From the NCBI GenBank assembly GCA_015680685.1, contig MNCI01022206.1:726301-790300 (forward strand): a stretch of DNA of 64,000 bases, written 5' to 3'. The translations under genes and the position numbers were made by a program. Under the pieces are notes generated by a model. It made no database searches. It saw nothing but the letters and a program-made list of their open reading frames with translations, and was not told the DNA's origin. Shown one piece after another: positions 48,082 through 59,804 of the stretch. The DNA is from Gnetum montanum. Taxonomy: Eukaryota; Streptophyta; Gnetopsida; Gnetales; Gnetaceae. The number at the start of each line of letters is the position of its first letter. Within the stretch, counting starts at the first letter, position 1.

Positions 48082-48869
48082 TGATGAGTAGTGACATACC
48101 CTTATGCCCAACCATACAAATCACTAAGGCATTTATGGATAATTTGGTTGAATTTTGTGGACTTATAGTTCTCTAGAACACCAGTTCTTCTAAAAAGTGA
48201 AATGGACATTGAGAACATTTGTTATCTTCCCAACTACACTTGTGAAGTTCAAGGGTATGGTTTAAGTGTAATTGAGGTACATGATTTTTATCATTTTATG
48301 TTTTATAAGTTTATCACCTACAACAAGAATGAAAAGCCTAGCTACCCTAACACAAATAACCACCCCACTTTCTTGGACACATCTTAAACACATATAGTGC
48401 TATTGGGCTACCAAACATTAAGCATTGTTGGGTTACCAAGTACTATATGTATGTTCAAAGTGGTCATGCTCATGTTCATTAGCAACTAGAAATTAATTGC
48501 TTAATTGAAATGTAGTAAAGTAAAGTGCATTAAAAGAAACATTAATCTATTCTTAGTGCTATAAAGATTGTTAAAAGAGTTTGTTGTTATTCTTATTACA
48601 CTATTGCACTTAGGTACATCAATACTTGAACAAAGAATCATACACACTTAGATTCCTTCTGTGGGCACTCAAAAAATATTCTAACTCTAGAGGGAATAAA
48701 CTACAAAAGCTTTGCTACTCTGACTAAAAACTAACAAAAAATCTTACCAAATAGGGAGCCTAGGCTCTATATTTATAGGCTAGTGTATACCCCCCAATGT
48801 TGGTTGCCTAATGTTGAGGCTCTGATATCGGGTACCCAATGTTGAAGCAGATAAGAACATGCTTCATCA
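48082..48869 (-). repeat. 5' LTR of element A
   Basis: TGATGAGTAGTG...GCTTCATCA, followed by ATATT. Aligns along its length with 31535-32352 but is diverged. TATA region on minus near 48780. Confidence 0.9.
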
Positions 48870-48874
48870 ATATT

Positions 48875-49500
48875 CAAGAGTATATTTTTTATTTTGATCA
48901 TAATCAAGTTCGCAATTTGGTAAAATAAGTAGTATTTCTAAAATTTTAGGAAAATGTAAAAGGAAAAATAAATTTATATTTAAATAGTATTAGTGGAGGA
49001 AAACTGTGCAATACATATACCACTTTCTTGTGTAAAGTCCTGCATTAAAGCACATTAGACATAGATGAAATATTTAAGTTGCAAATTTGGTTAATTTGTT
49101 TCAAATATTACCAAGATTATTTGGTAGTTTTGTTAATGATTTTTTCTAAACTCATAGCATGTATATTTCTACTATCCAATAGATCCAAATGATCTATTTT
49201 ACCTCAAAGGGATACTATTTATTTGCAAATCCTCATTAGTTATGATACATAATTAGCAAGGATCTCATCATTTGAGAGTTGAAATAAGTACATGTCTAAA
49301 AATTCCTTGTGAATAAAAAATATGTAAGCTATATAATATAAATAGCATTAAAAATGAATACCCCATTTTTCTCTAATGTCTTGCATTGGAGCATATTAAA
49401 CATAGATGAGATATTACAATTACAAATTTGATTGATTTATTCCAAATTTTACCAAGATCATTTGTTAATTTTCGTATGATCTTTTTAAAACTAAGAGCAT
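48875..49500 (+). repeat. AT-rich dispersed repeat, copies 2 and 3
   Basis: Right half of the unit split by element A, then a second related block from about 49350. Both share ordered words with 8716-9090 and with each other (GCATTAAAGCACATTAGACA at 49042 versus GCATTGGAGCATATTAAACA at 49383). No coding evidence; the 71-codon frame at 49428 is not supported. Confidence 0.5.
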
Positions 49501-49908
49501 GTGATGAGAATTATTACGACCCACTCACAAAGACTTGTATGGAATGTCATGTTTACTTTACTAACATCACTAACGCAATAGAAGGTAGTGCAACATTGTT
49601 CATAGTCACAAATGATCTTAAGACATATCTCCAAATCAAATAAGGAATTTTTAATTATATGAACATAATAAGCTAGTAGTGAAATTAATGTTAAAGTTAA
49701 AAGAAATCAATTTGTGAATTAATTATAACATCAAAAGTAAGAGGTTTACCATTGATCTCAAAAGAAAAATTGAAAAATAATGTATTGTGAATTTTAACTT
49801 AGGGTTTCATAGAAAAAATCAAATAAATAAAAAATGATGGAAAACCCAAGAAAGAAATGTAGCTTTGCAAATAGAATGATAGAAAAATAACAAAAAATGT
49901 AATCCTAT

Positions 49909-50707
49909 TGATGAATAACAGTTTTCCAAGCCCCAATATTGGGTGTGCGATATTGGGTATGTGATATTGCAGCTTGGATACAATATCATATACACGATAT
50001 CGTGATTCTTATGTTAGCCTATAAATGCAGAACTCAGACACATAGTGAAGGGATTATTAGAAAGTTAGAAGTTCTTTTCTATTGGTAGTTTAGTTTTTAG
50101 CTTCTTTCTTCAAAGCTAGTTATTCCCAGTGCATGCTCACAGTATGATGTTTGTAACTGTACAACACCTTTGCTTGAGTGTGACATACTTGGACACGTGC
50201 ATGACCAACAATAAAGATTGAGATTACTTTCATCATTGCCGCATTTCATTATCTTAATTATTTAATGCCTTATTTAGTTAACAATTGATTTATTATTATT
50301 TACTTCTTCTATCATTAAGTGGAATGTGTACACCTTAATTATGAGTGTTTAAGTGTGAATACTTGACATGCCCAGTAGTAATCCCACGAAGTCCAAGACA
50401 TGTACAGATGATTAAGGATGGATACCATCACCATAGGCTAATTTAGACTTTTCTTCCATTATTAGCTTAATCAATTTATCCCTTCTATTATTAGAAGTAA
50501 TGTAAAATTAGAACCACATCTTATGCCTCACTCTGGACTAAACCATATATGACAAAGCTACTATTTTTCTAGGTGAGAAGATAATGAACTATGATCAATG
50601 TAAAATTTTCTAGGTGCCACTACTAGCCCATCCATAGAGTTTGACCAGATCACGTGTACATGCCCATATTCATATGGTTGAGTGTAGGGGTACTTTGCCG
50701 CTCATCA
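49909..50707 (+). repeat. 5' LTR of element D
   Basis: TGATGAATAACAG...GCCGCTCATCA, 799 bases. CCTATAAATGC at 50018-50028. Cassette at 49930-50010 with repeated GATATTG words and the perfect palindrome CACGATATCGTG (49993-50004). Confidence 0.88.
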
Positions 50708-50708
50708 T

Positions 50709-50727
50709 TGGTGTCATTGTTGGGGAT
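50709..50727 (+). other. primer binding site of element D
   Basis: TGGTGTCATTGTTGGGGAT, tRNA-Asp type with C-to-T changes, one base after the LTR. Confidence 0.8.
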
Positions 50728-50831
50728 CGTGCTAGTTATCTAGATTAGTTGTATTACATAAGATCGTTGTAAAAGGATATTAATGATATATCTTTTGAGA
50801 AGTATTCAAACACACACCATGGTCAACAACA

Positions 50832-52510
50832 ATGTCTCACTCACATGAAAATGATCATGAGCCACATAGTGCACCTATTCATTGGAGAACTAACAAATTA
50901 TACAATGAAGAAGATTGGAGTGATCCACTATATGAAGGGGTTTTTCATGACCATGGCCATCCTAACAACACCCAAAGACTACATTCACCTAAGGCAGACA
51001 ATCTTGAAAGAGATGACATCAGTCCTAAACTAGGGGAGGACTCAAGGCCTAAGACCTCCTCAATACTTAGAGATGATAAATCAAGGAACAATGAGGAACA
51101 TTATAGAAGCCATGGCTATCCTACTAGTTCCTCCTTTTCATCTTCCCCCTCAACTTCAATGTCTAGTTCTAATGAAGATAAATGTAGGTATAGGGATAGA
51201 GCTCTATGAAAGGGTTAGAGTAAAAGCAAAAATTGAACCCATAGACACACTCCAGGTCATCAACATGTACATAAGCCCTATCATCACCAATCATCAAATA
51301 GAGATTTTAATCACAACTTGTTTGATGATGATGAACTCTTATTAGTCCCTAAAAGCCTAATGCACATCACAAAGGCTATTAAGATATCTCACAGGAATCA
51401 TAAGAAGAGTCAACTACCTAAGCTTGACCTAAATAGTATTCCAAAATTTGTAGCAGGCTATGATTTAGAACTGAAACATCATTTATAGGCCTTCCATGAT
51501 GCTTGTGTGCTCAACAATGTGGATAGTAAATGGAAAAAGATTAAGCTCTTTTCCAGGACACTAATCGATAAAGCTGAAGTGTGGTATAGATCACTAGAAT
51601 CAAATTCAATCAGATGATGGTCAACCATGTTAGAACTTTTTACTAAAAGATACCAAACCTATGTGCAAGTGTCCACCTTGAGGAGACAAATCCAAGGATG
51701 GAAACAAGAACAACAAGAACCCTTGGACATGGCCTTAGATAGATACTATGCCTTACTAAATAAATGTCTAGGTCATAGGTTCTTCGAGAAAGAGAAAACA
51801 CTCCACATTATAGATGGGCTTAGTAATGAAATAAGGGTGAACCTTGGAAAGTATGCCCAAGGACAACTATATAAGCTCCAAGGCAATCAAGTCAAAGAAC
51901 TAATAGAGCATTTGGCAAATGAAGAGAGAGAATTATCTAGATGGGAGAATGCCAAAGAATTTGAGTGGCACCCAACCCTAGAAAAAACAAGGGTCTAGAA
52001 CCACAATGAAGAGGAGACAACCAATTCTGAAAGGGTGATGTAGTCTTGACCTTTGTCAATACAAAAATTGATAAAGGAAATTGAAGCAAAGAATAATAAG
52101 ATGACTACATGGGCAAATGAAAAAAGTGTGAATTTAGAAGATACTAGTGGGGAGAGGGTCATCCAAAATAAACCTAGCAATCAAAATAAACACAGGGCAT
52201 AGAAATCAGAGATAATTAAGAACACTATTTGGCAAGTAGGGAGAATGGCTAAGGATAACGAGGCCAAAGGCTTAACTACAGATAATGAGGATGGATGTGA
52301 TGTCTATTTATATGACCATCTAAAGGGCCATTACCTAGTCTTATCACGTCTATATGAGCATTGGATAGGGAAGATGCACCCAAAATTTGTACAAAGCTAT
52401 CATTTTAGGCACATCCCTGTTCCATATGGTAATTATGGACAATCCCATAACCCATTGTACTATCCTGAAGGGAGCTATTACTCACCTCAACACTTTGCTC
52501 CACCATAGTG
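50832..52510 (+). pseudogene. gag of element D
   Basis: Best preserved gag of the family. The first 125 codons (MSHSHENDHEPHSAPIHWR...) end in a frame break at 51209. The core resumes near 51415: PKLDLNSIPKFVAGYDLELK, then AEVWYRSLESNS (retrotransposon gag signature), then 123 open codons at 51627-51998 with MLELFTKRYQTYVQV and LHIIDGLSNEIR. A charged stretch and an 87-codon piece (52245-52508), rich in Tyr, His and Pro, follow. Stops are TAG or TGA. Confidence 0.85.
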
Positions 52511-52515
52511 GCAAA

Positions 52516-54675
52516 GCTTATAGGCATGGGGAAGGCTGAAACACCATCAATTTTGGGCTCTTGTGACTCAGTACCAAATTTGTTCAAATATCAAGACCTA
52601 GGCAAAATTTCTCCAAATGTCCTATCATGATAGGTTGCACAAATCACGTGGTACCTCAGAAGTCCAAACACCTGCAAAGTTGTTTTTGAGTCTATCTGCT
52701 ATGCCTCTCAGCACAATCAGTGTGGCATCCATGTCCATGACCAATTTTCACCAAAAGGACACCAAGGGTGGGCTAAACAATTTGGCAAATTTTCTATCTT
52801 CTAGGCCATCCTAGTTGCTAGTCCATCCAAGCGCCAAGCTAGGAGTAATCAAAATTCTTCAGGATGCACAAAATAGTTGGGCAAATTTTCTATGCTTGAC
52901 CTATTATGCTACGCTATGCTGCATAGTGTAGATAGTGTAGTAGGCCATGTGATGCTAAAACGTTTCCAAGTGTTGAGCCAGACGTAGAAGGTGCATTTGG
53001 TAATTTTTTGGCCTCCAAGGATGCTTGCCCTACTTCATCCTTACATGGAAAGTTTCACAAAACTCATCCTAATCTGGGTGCTACACTGTGCTATGCTACA
53101 CAACGTAGCAGGATGTCGGCATTGAAAACTCTTCTATCAAGTTGTTCTGACATAAGAAATGCACTTAACCATGCTTCGACCACCAAGGCTACTTGTCCTA
53201 CTTCGTCCTCAGAGCATGATCAAGGTCCTCTGGTAAACATTGTAGGTCAAGTCAAAATTTATTCAAAGTTAGATGCTACGCTGCACAGTGTAGCACAATG
53301 TATCAGAGATATCAGGGTTAAAAATGTCCCAAGAATGAAGCTAGGAGGTATTAGGATCCTTTGACATGAAGAATGTAGCTGCTGATTGCTAAAGTTGCGT
53401 ACCTTACTGGGTCTGAGAGTGGTGTTTTTAGTTTTTTATAAAATTCATTAAAGAAAGGGGGTACTACATTGTGCTACATTGTGCAACGTAGCACAGTGTA
53501 CCAAGCTAGTGTTTACGCTACTCTATTATGCTAGACAGCATAGCCAGTGTGACACGTAGAAGGATACCTTCAAATGCCTTCAAAAGCTTCTAGAATTTAG
53601 CATTGACCCTCATTCCTAATCCATCATCTCTCTGTAGCCAAAGTGAGAAATTTATTTTATTTTTCTTTTTCTTTGCACCTTTTTTTCATCCCTGAAGTTG
53701 TTACTACGCTTGACCCTACTCAAGAAAAGACATAGTCCTAAAGCGTAGGCTCTAATTTGTATTTGTTTTAGGAATTTTTGTAAAAAATATGGTAGTTTTT
53801 AGATTCTGGAACATATGATCTAGGTAATGTGGTCATAGTTTGGCAAATTTTCCACTCCTGTTCTTGTTCCATTTAGCGTAGCACATCAATGTAGCATCAC
53901 AGTTTGGGTGTAGCACACTAGCGTAACACATTCACATTCATGCTACATGGAACCCAGGACACATGGCATTCAAACCATGTCTCTCCCCCAACCATGGCTC
54001 TATAAATACCCTGGTAAACTACATTCTAAGGGTTGGCTTTTGTAGTCGACTTCAGCAAGAGATTGGTGAGCAGAAAGTTAATGAGTTGAAAATCCCATCA
54101 TTAGAGCCTTCCAAATCTTCATCCCACTCCCATGCCTGAATGTGACACCTACCTAGGCACAACGTAGCAACTCTCAGACCAGCAAGCATCAACCCCTCCA
54201 TGCTTGTCAACACCATGTCTACAGCACTCCAAAGAGTGTGACCATATTGCCATGCTACCCAATCATTTTTTTCTATGCTACACACCAATTGTACACATTA
54301 TTCAATCAAAAGCCATGTCCCCCAATCTTGGGGTAGTGCATTTCTTTACTTGCACTCTCATTTCATTCTTTTTCAATAGCATTTTAAACTATTTGTGTAT
54401 TTATTTATCTATATTTTCATATGCACCTATGCTCATATTCTCTCATTTCTATACATGTTGCACTCCTACTTAGGTTGAACTCTTATACGCGATGCTTAAA
54501 AATCACTATTTACAAATGGTTATTTAACATCACGTAAGTCCTTGATTGATCGACTAGATTGCTTAGGGCACCCCGTTTTCATTTTCTATAGCATCACCCT
54601 CCCATGGACTTGGGGTTAGGCTATGCACCTGACAACCTCTCAGTGTTCCATCCACTATTGTTTTCAGACACTACA
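52516..54675 (+). repeat. probable 5' LTR of element E
   Basis: The right edge is ACACTACA at 54675 just before a primer-site-like sequence. A TATA box, CTATAAATACC at 54001-54011, sits about 675 bases upstream of that edge. The left edge is uncertain; it is placed where gag of D stops aligning. The stretch is crowded with GTAGC/GCTAC words. Frames here are not supported as genes. A length of about 2.2 kb fits Tat/Ogre-type LTRs. Confidence 0.5.
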
Positions 54676-54680
54676 GTTTT

Positions 54681-54697
54681 TGGTGCTAGAAGGAGGG
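54681..54697 (+). other. probable primer binding site of element E
   Basis: TGGTGCTAGAAGGAGGG begins with TGG as expected for a tRNA 3' CCA partner and follows a CA-ending LTR edge after a short T run. It differs from the tRNA-Asp type of the other elements, so E belongs to another lineage. Confidence 0.6.
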
Positions 54698-55981
54698 CCT
54701 GAACCTTCTTCTTCCTTCTATGTGTGACACATAGTCCTGCGTGCCTTCTGTATCTCCTTGCTAACATAAATGTAACACCCCTATGGACCTACTATAGTAG
54801 TAGTTGCATCATAGCCTAGTGTAGGGGTTGTTTACATTTCAGTTGGTACAGTCAGGTCCCAATTGATGGTTCCCCTAGAACCCCATAGGACAAAGAGCTC
54901 AAAACGTTGCATTGCGTCAAACTCTTTGTGTAACACATGTAGCGTAACACATATAGCATAGCAATTGTAGCGTAACAACTTTGTCAGTGTGAGTCCTATC
55001 TAGCGTTGCAAGCATAGCAGTGTAAACCACTACTTTTTCAACATTTCTAGACTTTGCCATTTCTAGTCCATCTTTTGTGTAGCTTACCTATTTCTTTGCT
55101 TCTTATGTCCTTGTTGACATAGCAAAGATGAATCCACCCAACACTTTAGTCATCACCTTGAGCTTCGGGATGGCCCATCCCTTGCAACATGTGATAAATC
55201 CTAAGAAACCACCTAGCCCAGTGCAGATACCATAGTAGTCTTTTCAATTGCAGCATCAATCACCCGAGTGCAAGGATCCAAGTGGGCCTACTGCTGAATC
55301 TTCAAGAATATGAAGAAAAGCGTAACTTTGAAACTATTCACCAGAATGGGAGGGAGTTTCTCCTTACTCGTAGGGTCATCATACCACTTATTGAAACATT
55401 TCAATGGATATTGAATTAACACATTTGATTGAGTGGGTCAAAAGAGTGAGATGTGGCATCTCATTATGAAGGAACCCCTTGATGATGGGCAAGAAGAATT
55501 TAAGTCCCATTTTGAAAGTGATGGTCCACTTTACCCAACAAATTCACACACCACTCTTGTTGTATATCCACACTAGTTATAGTCCTCCGCCTCTCTGGCT
55601 ACAATGAAAACACTTTTATAGCCCAAACCTTCACTAGTCATAGGAAGTCATCAAATGTTATCATCTCAACAGCACGTAGGGCCTTTGGCTTCCTTTCCCT
55701 TTAATATTCCTTCATAGTCTATATAGTTTCCTTAACTTGTGATGTCTACGTTACCATATGTACATACCATGTTTATGACATAATCACAAATGGGCCTTAC
55801 TTTCTTTATATCCTCTACTTAGTTTCCACGGCTAGTAGTAGTCCCAACCTCAACTACATGGTGGGCATCGATGTCATTCCCCACTGTCCAACTATCACAA
55901 ACACTACAGTATGTGTAGCCCCAAACATATCAAAATTTGCACACGACATGACGAACCACAGGGCTATGGGCTACTTCAAAA
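54698..55981 (+). other. leader of element E, possible decayed ORF
   Basis: Around 55290-55410 one frame reads EYEEKRNFETIHQNGREFLL without a stop; elsewhere stops are frequent in all frames. Ogre-type elements carry an ORF before gag, but I cannot identify this one. Confidence 0.35.
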
Positions 55982-58830
55982 ATGGGGTTGGTGACCATTC
56001 CCATAGCACCACATGTGGTTGTCACTTCAGCAGCACCACCCATGGGATTATGCACCACTCAAGTGGCTCCACTACTGGGAGCTGCTCCAATATCTCCCCC
56101 ACTGGGACTAGCAGTTCCACCAAAAACACCACTTGTAATGACTACCCCAGTAATGCCATCAACAATTCAACTTATGCAACCTACTGTCATACCCCCGGGT
56201 CTAGACCAAGCCTTCCAGCTTATTCAAATCCTCACTAATGAAGTTAGGTAGCTTAAAGCTACTAGTTCTAAAATAGTCCCAGTCATGGACTTTTATCATG
56301 ATGACCTAGTTAGCCCTATCGTTCCTTTGCTTACATTGCCTCCTAGGGTACAACTACCCCAATTCACAAAATACAATAGAGAGGATGATCCAAACATCCA
56401 TCTCGTTACTTTTAGATCTAAATCCCTATTATTACAATCATGGCTATATGTAATTATTCATGTTTTTTCCATTTTATTGACTAGTAAATCTTTGGATTGG
56501 TATCATGCACTTCCTCGCGCATCAATTTCAACAATAGAAGAATTGTTGAGCCAATTTGTGACTCGCTTCAAGTATAACTTGTAGCCAAAAGTTACCTTAG
56601 ATCAACTTATGAAAATTAAGCAAGAACCATTAGAACCTGTTCAAAAATTTATACAACACTGAAGTGCGACTTTGAATGAAATCCATGAACCAATCATCGA
56701 ATCAAATTTACTTGCTATCTTTAAAGGGGCTATAAATGATTTCATCAAATCTAAGTTATATTACTTAGCCCCATGTTCTCTCAACCAGACTTTCATGCAA
56801 ACAAAAAGTATACAAGATGTAGCAAAAGCGAGTAAAGACCTGGCTTACGTAACTTACAAAAATGCATACGCAAAGAAAGAGAAAGAAAAGGGAAAGGCCA
56901 CTATGGCCATTGTGGCCAATGAAACTAAGCCCAACAAAAAATAGTCTGTCAAAGAACCTAAAACCAGAACCACTGCTACCACAACACCAAGCTCTAGCAA
57001 CACAAGGGTTCGCCAACCTGCGTTGATGGCCATGGCACAAGTTGCACCAAGGTCAAATTTTGAGAGTAAGGATCGCTCTAAATACACTCCATTGCCAAAT
57101 AAGCTATTAGAGCTATTGGACCAACTATTGAATGCTAGGCACATTTAGTTTAAAAAAATGTTAGCAAAGGCTCATAAGCGTGACAAGAGGTATTGTGAAA
57201 TCCTTCGTGACCCCTCTGTAGCCATGCCTAACGAACCTCTTGTGCCTAAAATTTTTAGGCTTGAATGATTCTGTAACTACCACCAATTATGTGATCATGA
57301 TACTGACTATTACTTAGCATTAAAAGATAATGTTCAACACATGATTGATCAAGGTAAGTTGGTTCTTGATGAAACTAGTCCCATCTGGCTAGAAAACCAA
57401 TCAATGAATATCTACAAAGACCCATTGAACGCTAATAATACAGGCTATACTATTAATGTTATTAGTGTTGATGATAGTATAGAGTCCACACATAAGTCGT
57501 TTGTGGTCCATCAACCTTCTCAAGGTACTGCAGCTTTAGTGACACCTAGGCCATAGCCTCCTTTTGTCATTAAGAGGTAGCCAAAGGAACTTGATGCCCC
57601 CTTTGAGATTAAGGCCCCTCAACATTCTAATCCAACAATGTAGGCACCTTTTGTTATAAGGACACAAAATCATACACATTTACCACCTGCTTAAAGTCTA
57701 GTGGTCGAAATAGTGTCACAACCTTCTCACTTGAGGAAACATGATGAGTGCTTAGTTGATAAAATGACTAGGGAACATGTTGAACTAGGCCCTCCTAAGC
57801 CCATCCCCTTGTCTGCAATTCCTATTACCTCATCATCAAAATACATTGGTATCGACACATAGATGCAACTATCGCCCCCTGACCCAAAAAAATTTATTGT
57901 TCTGCCCAACGCCACTCCTCCTTAGGAAATCCATCTTTTAGGGCATATAGAAGAAGCAAAAACCATCAAACAACTAGACAGTGGGTAGAATTTCCTAGAT
58001 GTGCTTACGTAGGTTAAACAAGCTTTGAAAGAAAAAAATACAATGCTAAGCATGTATGATTTAATAATGACTTCTGCAGCACACCATGAGGCCTCGGTCC
58101 ATATGTTGGNTGAAGCCATTAAAGTTGACCCTAAAAAGGGTTAGGTAACAATTTCCCCCATGTTTATAATAATTCGTGTAGTTCACTACAAGGTTCGTAG
58201 GGTGCACATCGATGATAGGGTTACAACTAATGTGATCCCGTTCCCTATTGTTGACAAGTTGGGCCTAGAGGATCAAATCAAGCTCACAACAACTTCCTGT
58301 TTAAAGTCATTCAACGAGGCATGTGTCATAGTTAAGGGAACTATTACTATCAATTTTGTGGTGGGGGACTAGTTTCCCACTAGTGTAGAATTTATCATGG
58401 TAGAAGAGATGCCTGAGTTTAAATTGATCTTGGGAAGATTGTGGTTAGCCCAATTAAGGGTTTTCTCCTCACCCATACACCAAGAAATCCACCTATCCTA
58501 TGCGGGTGGAGAGGTGGTGATCTTTGGTGAGAACGTAGCCCCTTAGGCTATAAAAAATATACACATATAACAAGGGTCGGAGATAGAAATCTCTGAAGAC
58601 ATTTCACCTATCTATATTGAAATCCAATGTTTGGCAAATGAGCTAGCCAAAATCACTAACTTGCATGAAGAAACCATGTAGGCCAAATTTCCCTTTCAAA
58701 TGGTAGATGATAGCTTAGAAGAATATCATCTCAAGTCTTCTAGGCCGTATGCCTCACCTAACCCACATCAGGTTCGGAAACAATTGCACAATTTGGGCCC
58801 ACCCCAAGTTACTTCGAGCATCTTTTATTT
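55982..58830 (+). pseudogene. gag-protease of element E (Tat/Ogre type), 19 in-frame stops
   Basis: One reading frame runs through about 950 codons with 19 stops (15 TAG, 2 TGA, 2 TAA). A proline-rich N-terminal part is followed by the gag core: LPQFTKYNREDDPNIHL at about 56355, LDWYHALPRASISTIEELLS near 56490, FVTRFKYNL, MKIKQEP. A CNYHQLCDHDTDYYLALKDN segment near 57270 matches the C-x2-H motif of Tat/Ogre gag. The protease follows at 58160-58560: HIDDRVTTNVIP in place of a DNG/DSG site, then LILGRLWLAQL and HQEIHLSYAGGEVVIFGE. Reverse transcriptase, RNase H and integrase do not follow; after a stop at about 58830 comes a minisatellite. Non-autonomous or internally deleted. Confidence 0.82.
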
Positions 58831-58910
58831 TTAACATCTTTGTTTCTACAATTTCTTTTTTGTATAGTTTCAAGTTTGCATCACGTTACTTTTCATTCTA
58901 GCTATATCGC

Positions 58911-59250
58911 CTTGGCCCAAAATGGCCTTAAACTATTGTAGGGCCCGAAATGGCCTTAAACTACCCCTTGGCTCGAAATGGCCCTAAACTAGCCATGACT
59001 CGAAATGGCCTTAAAATAGCCATGGCCTAGAATGGCCTTAAACTATCACATGGCCTGCCAAGGCCTAAAATTGGCAACCCACTCTCTAGAGACTACATTA
59101 CCTATGGCCCGAAATGACCTTAAACTAGCGATGGCTCGAAATGGCCCTAAACTAGCGATGAACAAAATGGCCCTAAACTAGCAATGCTCCAAAAGGGCCT
59201 TAAACTAACTATGGCTCGAAATGGCCTTAAACTATAACATGGGGGCCACA
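58911..59250. repeat. GGCC-rich minisatellite
   Basis: About 11-12 degenerate units of roughly 27-33 bases on the theme CGAAATGGCCTTAAACTA. Interrupted once around 59070-59100. Lies between the plus-strand gag-protease and the minus-strand gene. Tandem repeats near the 3' region are common in Tat/Ogre elements. Confidence 0.85.
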
Positions 59251-59804
59251 AGGGGCTTAATATATTAACCAAAACATTATTCAAGGGAAATGGAACAAGC
59301 ACTTTACTTTTCATCACATTGAAAATACATAGTCCAAAAAATCATGTTCACACTCAAAGTTGCAATATAACTCGATAATGAGGATTGAATTTTAAAACCA
59401 TAAAACATCAATGAAAAGGCTACAGGCCTTCACCTATGTCTTTAGCTACTTCCCCACTAGGTCCTTCATCCTCAACTAGATCCTACATACATCAGGAATA
59501 AGACTAAAATCGCTTATCCCTCAATTGGATGCTAATGAATGAGCGAGGTAATGCATAAAGAAACATGAAATAAACTATGATAAAGTAAAATTAGGCTAAC
59601 CTGAGATTGGCCCGCATCCATGTCTGGTGGTATTTTATCAAGACCAAATGCCAAGCATCAGAAAATTTCTTTCTCACTCAAATTGGCCCAATCTTCTCCT
59701 TCCAAATCAATGCCTAATAAAATCTTTTCCTTTTCCATGAACATCCATGTGGGTGGCCCTAGAGAAAAGGTAGCAGAGGTGACCTCTCTAGAAGGCATGG
59801 TTAT

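Larger units (their letters stand above)
31535..48869 (-). mobile_element. Ty3/gypsy element A, complete ends, TSD ATATT, hosting element B
   Basis: LTRs at 31535-32352 (3') and 48082-48869 (5') have TGAT...ATCA ends, and ATATT stands immediately outside both (31530-31534, 48870-48874). Without element B and its 5-base duplication, A would be about 10.1 kb. The LTRs differ visibly, by eye around one base in seven in a 280-base comparison, so the insertion is old. Order on minus: primer site, gag, protease, RT, RNase H, integrase, a 2-kb 3' region. All domains are broken. Confidence 0.93.
49909..52515 (+). mobile_element. Ty3/gypsy element D, 5' part only, plus strand
   Basis: 5' LTR, primer site and most of gag in the plus orientation; the sequence changes abruptly near 52515, inside or just after gag, where element E begins. 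The 3' part is not in the window. Left outside base run is CCTAT, the candidate target duplication. Confidence 0.85.

Noticed and set aside
54052-54473. Frames of 78 and 89 codons in the E LTR
   Set aside because: They lie downstream of the LTR TATA box in non-coding, repeat-word-rich sequence and overlap on opposite strands.
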